From: a virus
Length of the DNA: 36,239 nucleotides
Direction: 5' to 3' (one strand)
Virus record (IMG/VR): IMGVR_UViG_3300031774_000064
Span: 1-36,239 of that record
Positions 24,046 through 31,806 of the stretch are shown here, piece by piece. Position 1 is the first letter of the stretch. Every line of letters starts with the position of its first letter. A program made the position numbers and the translations under genes. Below the pieces are notes generated by a model. The model did not search any database. It had not been told where the DNA came from and saw nothing but the letters and a program-made list of their open reading frames with translations.

Positions 24046-25905
24046 ATGGCGGTTTCGCCTCAATACGATATCTCTATAAATGGTCGAGGATACCAGGTTG
24101 ATTACACTAACTATCGTCGGAGAACTGTTCCCGCACAAAAAGAACAAAGGGATACATCGGAAGATGTTGGTGAGAATACTCTTAGTAATGTAGGTCAATG
24201 GGTTAGAAGTCAAACAGATTGGTCATACGGAGCTGGTCAAGAACATTATGACCTTCCTGATTCTGATAGAAGAAGGTTTCATACTTCTAAGAACGTAGAC
24301 ATTTTCACTAAAGGTCAGCTGACCATGTGTAAAGAGATCGAAAGAAAACAAGCTGTTGGCTCTAGCAGTAATATGTATGCCAGGATTGTTAATGGTTCTG
24401 TGTTTTATTTCTCTGATGGTTCTAATTTAAAATTCGGCAACCCAGATCAGTCCGGTGAAATTAGTTTTAGTGCCACTCCTATGGGTGGAACTATCACTGA
24501 TTGGACTTCTGATGGCACGGATCTTTATGCCACGACTGGTTCAGCGGTTAAAAAAGAAACAGTTTCTAGCACTTCGACAGCTTCTACTATAGGAAGTTTC
24601 GCAGGGGATGTTATTGAGTACGCTAATGGAAGACTTATATCAGCTGATGGCGGGAGAATAGTAGAGCTGAATACTTCAGGTGCAGTTTTAACTTTTGATA
24701 AAACTCTTACAGGAACCTGCCAAGCTATTAAAGGTGGGGCTAATTGTATTTATGCGGCATATAATGTAAATGGACAGGGAATCCTCTACGCGATAGGGAT
24801 ATCTGCAACAGACGGTTCTCTCTCTTATCCGGTTCCTGCGGCGGTGCTACCAGTGGGGGAAACATTCTCTACGCCGTTTAGTATCGATACGTTTGGAGAG
24901 CTTGTCATGGTAGGCACCTCCGCAGGGGTCAGGTTTGGTGTTGTTAATTCTAACGATCAACAATCAGTAACTTTTGGACCCGTTATAGATTCAGGTGGAG
25001 CAGTTTATGGTGTTCGTATCTCCGGTAAGTACGGATATTGGGGTACAAAAAATGGGGATACATATAAAGCTGACCTTTCTATTTTCACTTCGACACTCGT
25101 TCCAGCATATTGCCGTTTTCTAGCATTTGATTCTGCGAGTTATGGGAACGTGCTTTCATTAGAAGTATACAATAGCAAATTATTTTTCACTGATAGCAAT
25201 GGAGAAATATATGGTGAAGATGCTACTGGCGATCTTTCCACTTCAGCTGAACTAACAGTGGGTGAAGTTACTTTCGGGACTACAGCTTCTAAGGTTGGTC
25301 GAGCTGGTTCGGCTAGGTTCTCTAAAGATCAAAGCGTTTCTGCTTCAGGTGATTTAGATTACCGATTAGCAGGAGTTGATTACAGATCAGGTTCACATAA
25401 CTATCGTGGTTTAGTTGAAGGTAATGTTACTGGTTCGGCAACGATTACTGTCACGGATGAAAATAACATTTCAACTGCTATGGCTGTTACAAGCACAGGA
25501 ACAGAAGTAGCGTATTCTCCTGTAGATCCTGCTAGTGAAACATTTGTTATTAAAATAACTTTAGCCAGGGAAGCTGGTTCTACTACAGCTGGACCGATAT
25601 TCCAACGCTGGTCTTTTCATGGCAGACCACAACCAGTTCGCATAGAAGAAATCATTGCACCATTAGTATTACAAGGGCAGGTTGCGACGATACATGGTGC
25701 GGGGGCTTTCGCAGGGTATGATAGTAAGGAAGAGTATTTACATTTGCGGAACCTTGCTAACCAATCAAAGGCGGTTACTTTTGAAGAAGGGGATCAATCG
25801 CTCACAGTCACAGTTGAAGACATTGAAATGTCTCCAATTCGTATGAGCAACAATGATTCTTTTTGGGAAGGAACTCTTACATGCCGACTTCTAACAGTCC
25901 CATAA
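24046..25905 (+). CDS. Large beta-propeller tail (nozzle-type) protein
   Basis: This 619-residue beta-rich protein has repeated strands of the type SDGTDLYATTGSAV, YANGRLISADGGRIVELNTS and ADGTDLY-like GTSAGVRFGV across about 110-400, as expected of a propeller. Residues 438-455 (DYRLAGVDYRSGSHNYRG) carry the same YR motif as the 304-residue protein. The order (neck, then propeller) resembles the podovirus adaptor and nozzle pair. GGGGAG precedes the ATG. A baseplate or tail-hub role is the alternative. Confidence 0.65.
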   Translation: MAVSPQYDISINGRGYQVDYTNYRRRTVPAQKEQRDTSEDVGENTLSNVGQWVRSQTDWSYGAGQEHYDLPDSDRRRFHTSKNVDIFTKGQLTMCKEIERKQAVGSSSNMYARIVNGSVFYFSDGSNLKFGNPDQSGEISFSATPMGGTITDWTSDGTDLYATTGSAVKKETVSSTSTASTIGSFAGDVIEYANGRLISADGGRIVELNTSGAVLTFDKTLTGTCQAIKGGANCIYAAYNVNGQGILYAIGISATDGSLSYPVPAAVLPVGETFSTPFSIDTFGELVMVGTSAGVRFGVVNSNDQQSVTFGPVIDSGGAVYGVRISGKYGYWGTKNGDTYKADLSIFTSTLVPAYCRFLAFDSASYGNVLSLEVYNSKLFFTDSNGEIYGEDATGDLSTSAELTVGEVTFGTTASKVGRAGSARFSKDQSVSASGDLDYRLAGVDYRSGSHNYRGLVEGNVTGSATITVTDENNISTAMAVTSTGTEVAYSPVDPASETFVIKITLAREAGSTTAGPIFQRWSFHGRPQPVRIEEIIAPLVLQGQVATIHGAGAFAGYDSKEEYLHLRNLANQSKAVTFEEGDQSLTVTVEDIEMSPIRMSNNDSFWEGTLTCRLLTVP

Positions 25906-26117
25906 GTCTTAAAGATTTCACAGAAGCCACCAGGAATGGTGGTTCAGGGAGATGGTGCGACACTCTTCCTGAAGAACTTAAAGAAGAGATCATCGCTTCT
26001 AATGCTGGCTCTAAAGTTGTTTCAGATTGGTTGAAAACAGTTCACAAACTTGATGACGCTACCCCTAAAAAGGTTGAACCTCTACTCGACGAGCGAAGGA
26101 GAAGAGCTTCTGAGTGA
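25881..26117 (+). CDS. Small helical, possibly DNA-binding protein
   Basis: A 78-residue protein is translated from ATG 25881 (AAGGAA upstream) inside the end of the tail gene. It contains helices around LPEELKEEIIASNAGSKVVS and WLKTVHKLDDATPKKVEPLL, with a basic RRRRASE tail. The spacing of helices resembles small helix-turn-helix domains seen in phage regulators and terminase small subunits. Function is not established. It is followed by a metallophosphoesterase and may act with it. Confidence 0.6.
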   Translation: MPTSNSPISLKDFTEATRNGGSGRWCDTLPEELKEEIIASNAGSKVVSDWLKTVHKLDDATPKKVEPLLDERRRRASE

Positions 26118-27180
26118 TTCTTTAGAAGAGTTCACTGAGATAAGTGTTCTCTTAGATCGTTTATCACGGTTAGAGAAAGCGCACACTAAAGCTAAGTCAG
26201 AGCTACGCATAGCTCGTAAACAATCAGCTGCACTTTCAGAAGATGTAGAAGCTAACAATAAACTTCTTGATGCTTATGAAGCCAGCCGTAGGAAAACTAT
26301 TCCCACCTGGTTGACTCCTAAGAAACCTAAGAAAAGTTCAGCAACAGTTGTGGCTATGATGTCTGACCTTCATTTGGATGAAGTCGTTGACCTGGATGAG
26401 ATGGGTGGGGCTAATAAATATGATCGTTGCATAGCTGAGATGAGGTTAAAACGTTTCGTTGATAAGACAATAGAGCTGTCAGATTCTTATATAGATGGTG
26501 TGAGCATAGATGGTCTTTGCCTTTTATGGGGTGGAGATATGTGTTCAGGTGATGTTCACGAAGAGTTAGCTCAAACCAATGAAGGTGTTTCTGGTTTAGA
26601 TACGTGTGTTTATTGGTCACCAATTCTTGCAGCTTGTGTCACGAAGCTGGCAGATTTTTTTGGTAAGGTACATATATCTTCCGTTGTAGGTAATCATGGT
26701 CGGCAGACCAGGAAACCCCGAATGAAAGGTCGGGTAAGAGATAACTTAGATTTTCTACTAGCAACGATGACCGCTAACCTTTTGGAAAAAGATGCTCGTA
26801 TTACTTGGGACATACCTGACACAGCTGACTGTTTGGTTTCTGTGTATAACACTCGTATTCTTTTAACACATGGAGATCAGATTCGTGGTGGAGGAAACGG
26901 AGTGGGTGGCTTAATGGCTCCTGTTCTAAGAATGGTTGATAAGAAAAGACTTCATCAGCCTTTTGATGTGATGGCTTTCGGTCATTTTCATCAGCAAATA
27001 CTTGACCCTGGCAACGGGGTCTTTGCCTGTGGTAGCAGTAAAGGAGTTGATGAGTTCTCAAGACTTATGAATTTCCGTGACTGTCCACCGTTGCAGGCGT
27101 ATGCTGTAGTAACACCGACAAACGGTTTTACTTTTACAGCTCCGATATTCGTACAAGATAAAGAAAAAGAAGGATGGTAA
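26110..27180 (+). CDS. Calcineurin-like metallophosphoesterase
   Basis: This is a metal-dependent phosphoesterase or nuclease. All motif blocks are present: SDLHLDE, GGDMCSGD, GNHGR, LTHGDQ and FGHFHQ. A charged coiled coil of about 70 residues precedes the catalytic domain. The start is uncertain: no ATG/GTG/TTG lies at the expected place; the best Shine-Dalgarno (AAGGAG, 26096-26101) is eight bases before an in-frame CTG at 26110, used here. ATG 26053 would overlap the previous gene by 65 bases. Roles in phages include DNA processing; the substrate cannot be told. Confidence 0.85.
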   Translation: MSDSLEEFTEISVLLDRLSRLEKAHTKAKSELRIARKQSAALSEDVEANNKLLDAYEASRRKTIPTWLTPKKPKKSSATVVAMMSDLHLDEVVDLDEMGGANKYDRCIAEMRLKRFVDKTIELSDSYIDGVSIDGLCLLWGGDMCSGDVHEELAQTNEGVSGLDTCVYWSPILAACVTKLADFFGKVHISSVVGNHGRQTRKPRMKGRVRDNLDFLLATMTANLLEKDARITWDIPDTADCLVSVYNTRILLTHGDQIRGGGNGVGGLMAPVLRMVDKKRLHQPFDVMAFGHFHQQILDPGNGVFACGSSKGVDEFSRLMNFRDCPPLQAYAVVTPTNGFTFTAPIFVQDKEKEGW

Positions 27181-27185
27181 TAACC

Positions 27186-27392
27186 ATGATTACAAGAGAT
27201 TTAATTGAAAGAGTTCTAGCAACTTTTTTCCAAGCTGCGATTGGTGCCATGTCGTCAAACTCCATGTTCGACCTAGGTGTTGACCAATGGAAGATGATGG
27301 CAGGTGCAGGTGTCGCTGCCGCTGTGTCCGTTATTAAGGGCGCTCTCGCTCAGAAAATTGGAACTAAAGGAACTTCTTCCTTAACTGACTGA
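27186..27392 (+). CDS. Holin (r1t-type)
   Basis: A 68-residue protein has two membrane-prone segments (about 8-27 and 39-60) separated by a polar turn containing DQWKMM, with a basic C-terminus. The pattern, with its opening RDLIERVLATFFQA and a Gly/Ala-rich second helix, fits the Lactococcus r1t holin family found widely in actinophages. It forms membrane holes that let the amidase reach the wall. I chose ATG 27186, after the phosphoesterase stop, over ATG 27174. The gene is last in the structural operon, followed by a strong hairpin. Confidence 0.82.
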   Translation: MITRDLIERVLATFFQAAIGAMSSNSMFDLGVDQWKMMAGAGVAAAVSVIKGALAQKIGTKGTSSLTD

Positions 27393-27396
27393 ATGG

Positions 27397-27442
27397 TTAG
27401 GGAGGGGGTTAAACCCGCCAGTTTTTCCTTCCCCCTCCCTAG
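27397..27442 (+). terminator. Hairpin terminator after the structural operon
   Basis: TAGGGAGGGGG (27398-27408) and CCCCCTCCCTA (27431-27441) form a perfect 11-bp stem with a 22-base loop containing five T. It closes the late operon just before a new promoter. The lack of a U-tract after the stem leaves the mechanism open. Confidence 0.75.
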
Positions 27443-27454
27443 CTAATAAATTGC

Positions 27455-27483
27455 TTGCATCTAACTATGATAACTCCTATAAT
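27455..27483 (+). promoter_or_regulatory. Sigma70-type promoter for the recombination module
   Basis: TTGCAT (27455-27460), a 17-base spacer and TATAAT (27478-27483) form a near-consensus housekeeping promoter, the best in the window. Transcription would start near 27490. The leader holds a small stem (GGGTC 27500-27504 area with GACCC) before the AGAGGGGG Shine-Dalgarno of the nuclease gene. Confidence 0.8.
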
Positions 27484-27535
27484 TAGAGGCATAGTCTAAG
27501 GGTCTAAAGGTGACCCAATAATAGAGGGGGTTCTT

Positions 27536-28471
27536 TTGATACAAGAAACCAACACTGGTAGTGGTCTTATTGCCAGCACAGTAGATGCACATTTACGCCA
27601 TGAACGTGAGCAGGAAGGTAAAAGACCTACTGCTTTCGGTACTGCTTTACGTGGTTCCCAGGCGTATAATTGTGCGAGGAAGATCGGATTTGAAATGGCG
27701 CAAGTCAGAGAATCCGAAGAGTTTCCTTATGAAACTTTGATTGCTTTTCATCTTGGTCAAGCAATGCACGAAAAGGTACAAGAATCTTTAGCAGGAATGT
27801 GGGAAGATTTTGAAGCTGAAGCTCCTGTTGATCTGCGACCTTTTGGTTATGACATTAGTGGTCATGCCGATGGGTTGTTCACAATAGGTGACAAGAAGTA
27901 CGTTTTAGAATTGAAAACGATGACAGCTTTCCCTTTCAAGCTGGCGTTAAAAGGTGAAGGCACAACCACTGACTCACCTAAGATTGAACACATCCTTCAA
28001 GCAGGTATTTATGCTTACGGGTTGGAAGCTGATGGCATCCAACTCGTTTACATTTCTAAAGATGCTTCATACAGAGATGGTGTTAAACCTGGTATGACTT
28101 TAGAATTTCGTTTCGACATGGATGATGTTGTTCCTTCTGTCAATATAACTGTTAGAGAATTAGTTGAACAAGAACTAAGCAGGCTTAATATAATTGCTGA
28201 GGAAGTTGAGTCCGGTATGATCCCTGCAAGGTTCGTGCCTGATGAGGGGTGGATAGAAGACCCTCCTAGATATGCAGCTTCTCGCGGTTACTGGCGTTGC
28301 CGGTACTGTGTATTCAACATTGATTGCAGAGCTTTACCTACGCAAGCTACACCTGTTGAAGCTAGTACCCCTAACATTCAGAACAGTTGGGATCCACCTG
28401 CGACAGAGTTCAATGAACACATTTCTTTTTACACATCATTAGATGACGCAACTGAGGAGGAAGAAAAGTGA
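27536..28471 (+). CDS. Cas4/RecB-like Fe-S nuclease
   Basis: This 311-residue PD-(D/E)xK exonuclease has His78 in LGQAMHEK, Asp112 (SGHADG), Glu125 and Lys127 (YVLELKT) and Gln155 (HILQAGIYAY). Four cysteines, Cys46 (YNCARK) and Cys255/258/264 (WRCRYCVFNIDC), match the Fe-S-binding arrangement of Cas4/AddB-type nucleases. It begins at TTG after AGAGGGGG. Neighbouring annealing, SSB and resolvase genes make it the resecting nuclease of a phage recombination module. No Cas1/Cas2 or CRISPR array is present, so a CRISPR role is unlikely. Confidence 0.88.
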   Translation: MIQETNTGSGLIASTVDAHLRHEREQEGKRPTAFGTALRGSQAYNCARKIGFEMAQVRESEEFPYETLIAFHLGQAMHEKVQESLAGMWEDFEAEAPVDLRPFGYDISGHADGLFTIGDKKYVLELKTMTAFPFKLALKGEGTTTDSPKIEHILQAGIYAYGLEADGIQLVYISKDASYRDGVKPGMTLEFRFDMDDVVPSVNITVRELVEQELSRLNIIAEEVESGMIPARFVPDEGWIEDPPRYAASRGYWRCRYCVFNIDCRALPTQATPVEASTPNIQNSWDPPATEFNEHISFYTSLDDATEEEEK

Positions 28472-28758
28472 CAAACCTTTTTGATGGCCTTACATACGAC
28501 ACAGAAAAAGATGAAGTTAGGCTCACGACTTTATTCGATAAAGTATTAGAGCTTATGAAAGATGGGCATTGGCGCACGTTGAATGAGATAGCTTTTCAAG
28601 TTGGTGGTCAAGTTCAAAGTGTTAGTGCAAGATTAAGAGATGCACGTAAAGCTAAGTTTGGTGGATACCAAGTGGAGCGTAAACGTGTTGGAGGCGGGTT
28701 GTGGATTTACAGAGTTTTAGATCCCATACCTGAAGATCAACAAACATTGGAGGTATGA
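28468..28758 (+). CDS. Small winged-helix-like protein
   Basis: A 96-residue protein starts at GTG overlapping the nuclease stop. The core, LELMKDGHWRTLNEIAFQVG followed by VSARLRDARKAKFG and a beta wing (QVERKRVGGGLWIYRVL), is a typical winged helix-turn-helix. It could bind DNA as an accessory to the recombination genes or as a local regulator. Confidence 0.7.
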   Translation: MTNLFDGLTYDTEKDEVRLTTLFDKVLELMKDGHWRTLNEIAFQVGGQVQSVSARLRDARKAKFGGYQVERKRVGGGLWIYRVLDPIPEDQQTLEV

Positions 28759-28759
28759 G

Positions 28760-29359
28760 ATGGGTTTTAACCCTGAAGATTATGAAACTGTCCATGACAG
28801 AATCCCGTTGTTTTGGGAAAAGTTTCCGAATGGTCGTATGGAAACCGAGATGGTTGAATACGACGAAGAGAAAGGCACAGTTGTTTTCGTTGCCCGTTTA
28901 TTTAGAGAAGGGGAAGACACTCCTTTTGCTACTGGTTGGGCTAGAGAAGTACGTGGCGATGGGTTCGTTAATAAGACAAGCCACCTGGAGAACTGTGAAA
29001 CGTCAGCGTTGGGCAGAGTTTTAGCAAATGCTTGTTTCTCAGATCAGAACAAGCCACGCCCTAGTCGTGAAGAAATGTCAAAGACGGTGGGGTCTGGTAA
29101 AAACCCTAACGGCGTTACTGGCAACCCCTCTAGCCAGCCTGATCCCACCGTCGTTTCGATTGACATTAAAGTAGAGTTGAAAGAGTTAGCTGACAGAGGT
29201 AAAAAGCTTAATGTTTTAGATCAGCTGACAGAGATAGCTTCTAAAACTCTTGATAGAAAAATCGTTAAAGCATCTGACATTAAAACTATTGAAGATATAG
29301 AAAAAGTTCATACTGCTTTAGATGACATTGAAGAATCCAACAATAAGGAGAAAAAGTAA
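28760..29359 (+). CDS. Putative single-strand annealing / recombination protein
   Basis: The 199-residue protein has a conserved-looking N-terminal domain (1-100) with VNKTSHLENCETSALGRVLA, a motif seen in a widespread family of actinophage proteins near SSB genes and similar to segments of ERF/Rad52-type annealing proteins. A helical C-terminal domain (about 130-195) follows a disordered linker. GGAGGT lies five bases before ATG. Its place between a RecB-like nuclease and SSB supports annealing during recombination; family membership is inferred from motif memory. Confidence 0.55.
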   Translation: MGFNPEDYETVHDRIPLFWEKFPNGRMETEMVEYDEEKGTVVFVARLFREGEDTPFATGWAREVRGDGFVNKTSHLENCETSALGRVLANACFSDQNKPRPSREEMSKTVGSGKNPNGVTGNPSSQPDPTVVSIDIKVELKELADRGKKLNVLDQLTEIASKTLDRKIVKASDIKTIEDIEKVHTALDDIEESNNKEKK

Positions 29360-29731
29360 ATGGGTTATATGCAAGTAACTGCAACAGGTCGGATGGTAAC
29401 TGACCCTGAATTGAAAGAAGTATCAGCCGGTAAGCATGTCGCAAAGATGCGAGCAGCTTTTACTAATAAAGGCGGGCAAGATGGGTCTTCTCTTTTTGTT
29501 GATGTTGAAGCTTGGGATGACCTGGCTAAGAATTGTGTCTCGACTTTAAAGAAAGGTTCACCTGTTGTCATAACAGGCAGGATTAAAGAAGACAGTTGGG
29601 AAAACAAAGAGGGTGAGAAGAGAAGCAAAATAAAAATTGTTGCTTCGGATATAGGTGAACAAATCTCTCCTTGGGCTGATGATAAAAAAGATTCTGATAA
29701 ACCACAGGAAGTTGAAGAAGAACTCTTCTAA
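29360..29731 (+). CDS. ssb: Single-stranded DNA-binding protein
   Basis: This 123-residue OB-fold protein (strands in VTATGRMVTDPELKEV, MRAAFTN, SLFVDVEAW, GSPVVITGRI, KIKIVASDIG) binds exposed single strands in replication and recombination. The acidic C-terminal tail ends EEELF, resembling the partner-binding tip of bacterial SSB (DDDIPF type). AAGGAG is well placed upstream, and the stop overlaps the next gene. Confidence 0.88.
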   Translation: MGYMQVTATGRMVTDPELKEVSAGKHVAKMRAAFTNKGGQDGSSLFVDVEAWDDLAKNCVSTLKKGSPVVITGRIKEDSWENKEGEKRSKIKIVASDIGEQISPWADDKKDSDKPQEVEEELF

Positions 29732-30060
29732 TGTCGTCACGTAACAAAGCTAAGGGGACACGGTTTGAAACCGATGTCGTAAATTTTATTAACGAGAACA
29801 AACCATATAATGTGGAACGTCGTGCGCTGTCAGGGGCAAATGATAAGGGCGATATCATAGGCGTACCCGACTTCGCTCTTGAATGTAAGAATGTAAAAGA
29901 CTGGTCTAAACAGTTGGGCGCTTTCATTCAAGAAGCAGAAATAGAAGCGGGTAACGCCGGTGTCCCTTTCGGCGCTGTTGTTATTAAGAAAAGAAACAGT
30001 AATACTTCACGCTCATATGTTGTGATGTCTTTAGAAAAGTTTGTTGAGCTGATGCCATGA
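29731..30060 (+). CDS. PD-(D/E)xK resolvase-like nuclease
   Basis: A 109-residue protein has Glu13 (GTRFETDVV), Asp41 (KGDIIGVPDF) and Glu51-x-Lys53 (LECKN), the catalytic layout of small PD-(D/E)xK enzymes such as archaeal-type Holliday-junction resolvases. It overlaps SSB as TAATG and the next gene as ATGA. Its module position suggests resolution of recombination or branched DNA before packaging. Confidence 0.78.
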   Translation: MSSRNKAKGTRFETDVVNFINENKPYNVERRALSGANDKGDIIGVPDFALECKNVKDWSKQLGAFIQEAEIEAGNAGVPFGAVVIKKRNSNTSRSYVVMSLEKFVELMP

Positions 30061-30416
30061 AGGATTTTGATTTAAGAATTTTTGATCCTCAAGAAAAAGC
30101 TAAGGCTAAAGCTGAACAGATATTGGAAGAGTGGAAGAACAATCCTTACAAGAAGCCTTCACTTCAAACTCATCGCAACTCTACGATTGTCAACAGGATT
30201 GTTGAAGCCTTGGAAGCAGGTTTCACTGACCCTGTAATAGCTTTGGCTTTAGATAAATGCTGGAAGTTTAGTTCAAGACCAGCGTGGGGTGTCGCATTAA
30301 ACATAGCTTACGGAGAAATAGACAAAAATAATAAACCTACTTTGAATGAGACACAGAAATCCGTGTTACGGCTACGTTCTTGGGATGACAACTATGAACT
30401 TCCTGAAGGTAGGTAA
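30057..30416 (+). CDS. Helical hypothetical protein in recombination module
   Basis: This 119-residue protein has a basic/acidic N-terminal helix (EKAKAKAEQILEEWKNN) and a compact helical domain (STIVNRIVEALEAGF, DPVIALALDKCWKFSS, AWGVALNIAYGEI). I do not recognise the family. It overlaps the resolvase-like gene and the following WhiB gene, so co-expression is certain. A DNA-binding role is possible. Confidence 0.6.
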   Translation: MKDFDLRIFDPQEKAKAKAEQILEEWKNNPYKKPSLQTHRNSTIVNRIVEALEAGFTDPVIALALDKCWKFSSRPAWGVALNIAYGEIDKNNKPTLNETQKSVLRLRSWDDNYELPEGR

Positions 30417-30597
30417 ATGGAGTAGTGATGCAGCTTGCCGAGGTGAACCCATTGAAGTGTTCTATGAAAAAGAATACTTGGATATTGCAAAAACTATTTG
30501 TCAAAGATGCCCTGTCCGACAGGACTGTCAGAAGCAAGGGCGTAAAGAAAAGTTCGGAGTGTGGGGTGGGTACCCTCGCGGATGGTTGGAAGAATAA
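30394..30597 (+). CDS. WhiB-like Fe-S protein, short
   Basis: WhiB-like proteins bind a [4Fe-4S] cluster and act with the primary sigma factor. Cys15, Cys36, Cys39 and Cys45 (AACRG, TICQRC, QDC) give the four ligands, and GVWGG is the family's turn motif. At 67 residues it is short and ends soon after the turn, lacking the long basic DNA-binding tail; phage WhiB proteins can act as dominant-negative forms of host WhiB2. The start is ATG 30394; ATG 30385 would add three residues. Confidence 0.9.
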   Translation: MNFLKVGKWSSDAACRGEPIEVFYEKEYLDIAKTICQRCPVRQDCQKQGRKEKFGVWGGYPRGWLEE

Positions 30598-30598
30598 C

Positions 30599-30886
30599 AT
30601 GATCTCATTAACATCTTTGCCTGAAAACATTTTCATTGTTAAATGTAAACGGCATGAAACCCGTTACCTGGCTGTAAGAGGAGATGACCCTGATAATAAA
30701 GAGCTACTCCTTTTCACAGCACATGAACATTTAGATGCAGAAGATACGGTGGGTTGGGCTATTGATACAGCTGTTGTTTTAGATCGTGACACCGCCATTG
30801 ATTTATCTCAAGCCTTATTGTTTATCGCAGCGAACCTAGATTCAGACAGTGACCCTTCTTCAAATGGGTATGGAAGCTATGATTGA
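30599..30886 (+). CDS. Hypothetical small protein between WhiB genes
   Basis: A 95-residue acidic protein has beta strands (ENIFIVKCKRHETRYLAV), a helix (AIDLSQALLFIAANL) and an acidic Ser-rich tail. ATG 30599 was chosen because it follows the WhiB stop by one base; the longer frame upstream overlaps WhiB and makes no sense. No family is recognised. Co-translation with both WhiB genes is likely. Confidence 0.6.
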   Translation: MISLTSLPENIFIVKCKRHETRYLAVRGDDPDNKELLLFTAHEHLDAEDTVGWAIDTAVVLDRDTAIDLSQALLFIAANLDSDSDPSSNGYGSYD

Positions 30887-31250
30887 AATACTTCCTGCAC
30901 CTGGTTGGTTTAAAGAAGCTGTTTGTCGTGGTCTTGAACCTGACATATTTTTCCCTAATAGTGGTAGACCGAATCGTGTCATAACTACTCTATGTGAGAA
31001 CTGTCCTGTCCAACAGGATTGTTTAGAGTATGCCTTAGAGCATGATGAGCTGGAAGGTATTTGGGGTGGTCTTGGGAAGAAAGATCGTGTCCGGTTGCGT
31101 CGTATAAGGCTCGGAGGTTTCGGAGATAAGAGAGCTTGTGTTATTTGCGGTGCGTCTTATATAGCTGAATCATATAAACACAGGATATGTTCTGATGCGT
31201 GTCGTGCTGTAGATAAAAGACTGAAGATAGCTGAGAAGCGTAGAAGATGA
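30879..31250 (+). CDS. WhiB-like protein fused to a zinc-finger-like tail
   Basis: A 123-residue protein has an N-terminal WhiB domain with Cys16, Cys39, Cys42, Cys48 and GIWGG (60-64), then a basic RVRLRRIRLGG segment and a second cysteine set, Cys87/Cys90 (CVIC) and Cys104/Cys108 (CSDAC), which could bind zinc. The Lys/Arg-rich C-terminus suggests DNA binding. The start could be ATG 30864, 30870 or 30879; 30879 is used because GGAAG precedes it and it leaves a normal WhiB N-terminus. It may control phage or host promoters through sigma. Confidence 0.88.
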   Translation: MIEILPAPGWFKEAVCRGLEPDIFFPNSGRPNRVITTLCENCPVQQDCLEYALEHDELEGIWGGLGKKDRVRLRRIRLGGFGDKRACVICGASYIAESYKHRICSDACRAVDKRLKIAEKRRR

Positions 31251-31804
31251 CCTCTCTTTTGCTTGCCGTAATTATTGCCGTGAACTCTATGGTTGTGGTA
31301 CCTGAGATAGCAGACCAAGAATACCGTATGTATGAGCGTGGTTCTCATATTGTGGAGTTGCAAAAAGAAATAGGTGGAGTCCAGGTTGATGGTATTTATG
31401 GACCGAAAACTAGAGCGAAACATATTGCTTCTGTTGGTGGTGGAGTAGCTGCTGTTTACAGATGGTATGGGTTCACCCCTTTAACAGACAACACTAAACC
31501 TTTAAGCGTTCTAATAGATGAGTATTTTAAAACAGAATCAGATCGTCTATGGGCAACGCGCGTCGCTTTCTGTGAGTCGTCTGCCTTACCACATCATGTT
31601 CGTTCTACTGCTGTTTCATCTGCTCTTGCTGTGGGAGCTATGCAAAACCTTATGCGTTACTGGTCAAGCCGTGCCATGTCAGCAGGTTTATCAGCTGATG
31701 CTTCACCTTACGATTTAGAAAATAATATAAGGGTAGCTTCACATTTGTTTTACACATCAGGTAAACATCATTGGAATCCAAGTAAGAAATGTTGGGAGAA
31801 ATAA
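31247..31804 (+). CDS. Secreted lysozyme-like cell-wall hydrolase
   Basis: This 185-residue protein has a hydrophobic signal-like N-terminus (2-19), a short peptidoglycan-binding repeat (about 33-60, DGIYGPKTRAKHI) and a transglycosylase-like domain (about 98-183) with a catalytic-type Glu110 (AFCESS) and GAMQNLMRYW followed by HHWNPSKKCW. It resembles lysozyme-like/Rpf-type muralytic domains. It lies in the early-type module, far from the amidase, so it may be displayed or secreted rather than act as the main endolysin. ATGA overlap with WhiB. Confidence 0.72.
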   Translation: MTSLLLAVIIAVNSMVVVPEIADQEYRMYERGSHIVELQKEIGGVQVDGIYGPKTRAKHIASVGGGVAAVYRWYGFTPLTDNTKPLSVLIDEYFKTESDRLWATRVAFCESSALPHHVRSTAVSSALAVGAMQNLMRYWSSRAMSAGLSADASPYDLENNIRVASHLFYTSGKHHWNPSKKCWEK

Positions 31805-31806
31805 TA

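Noticed and set aside
27536-28471. CRISPR adaptation module suggested by the Cas4-like nuclease
   Set aside because: No cas1, cas2 or repeat-spacer array is present, and its neighbours are phage recombination genes.
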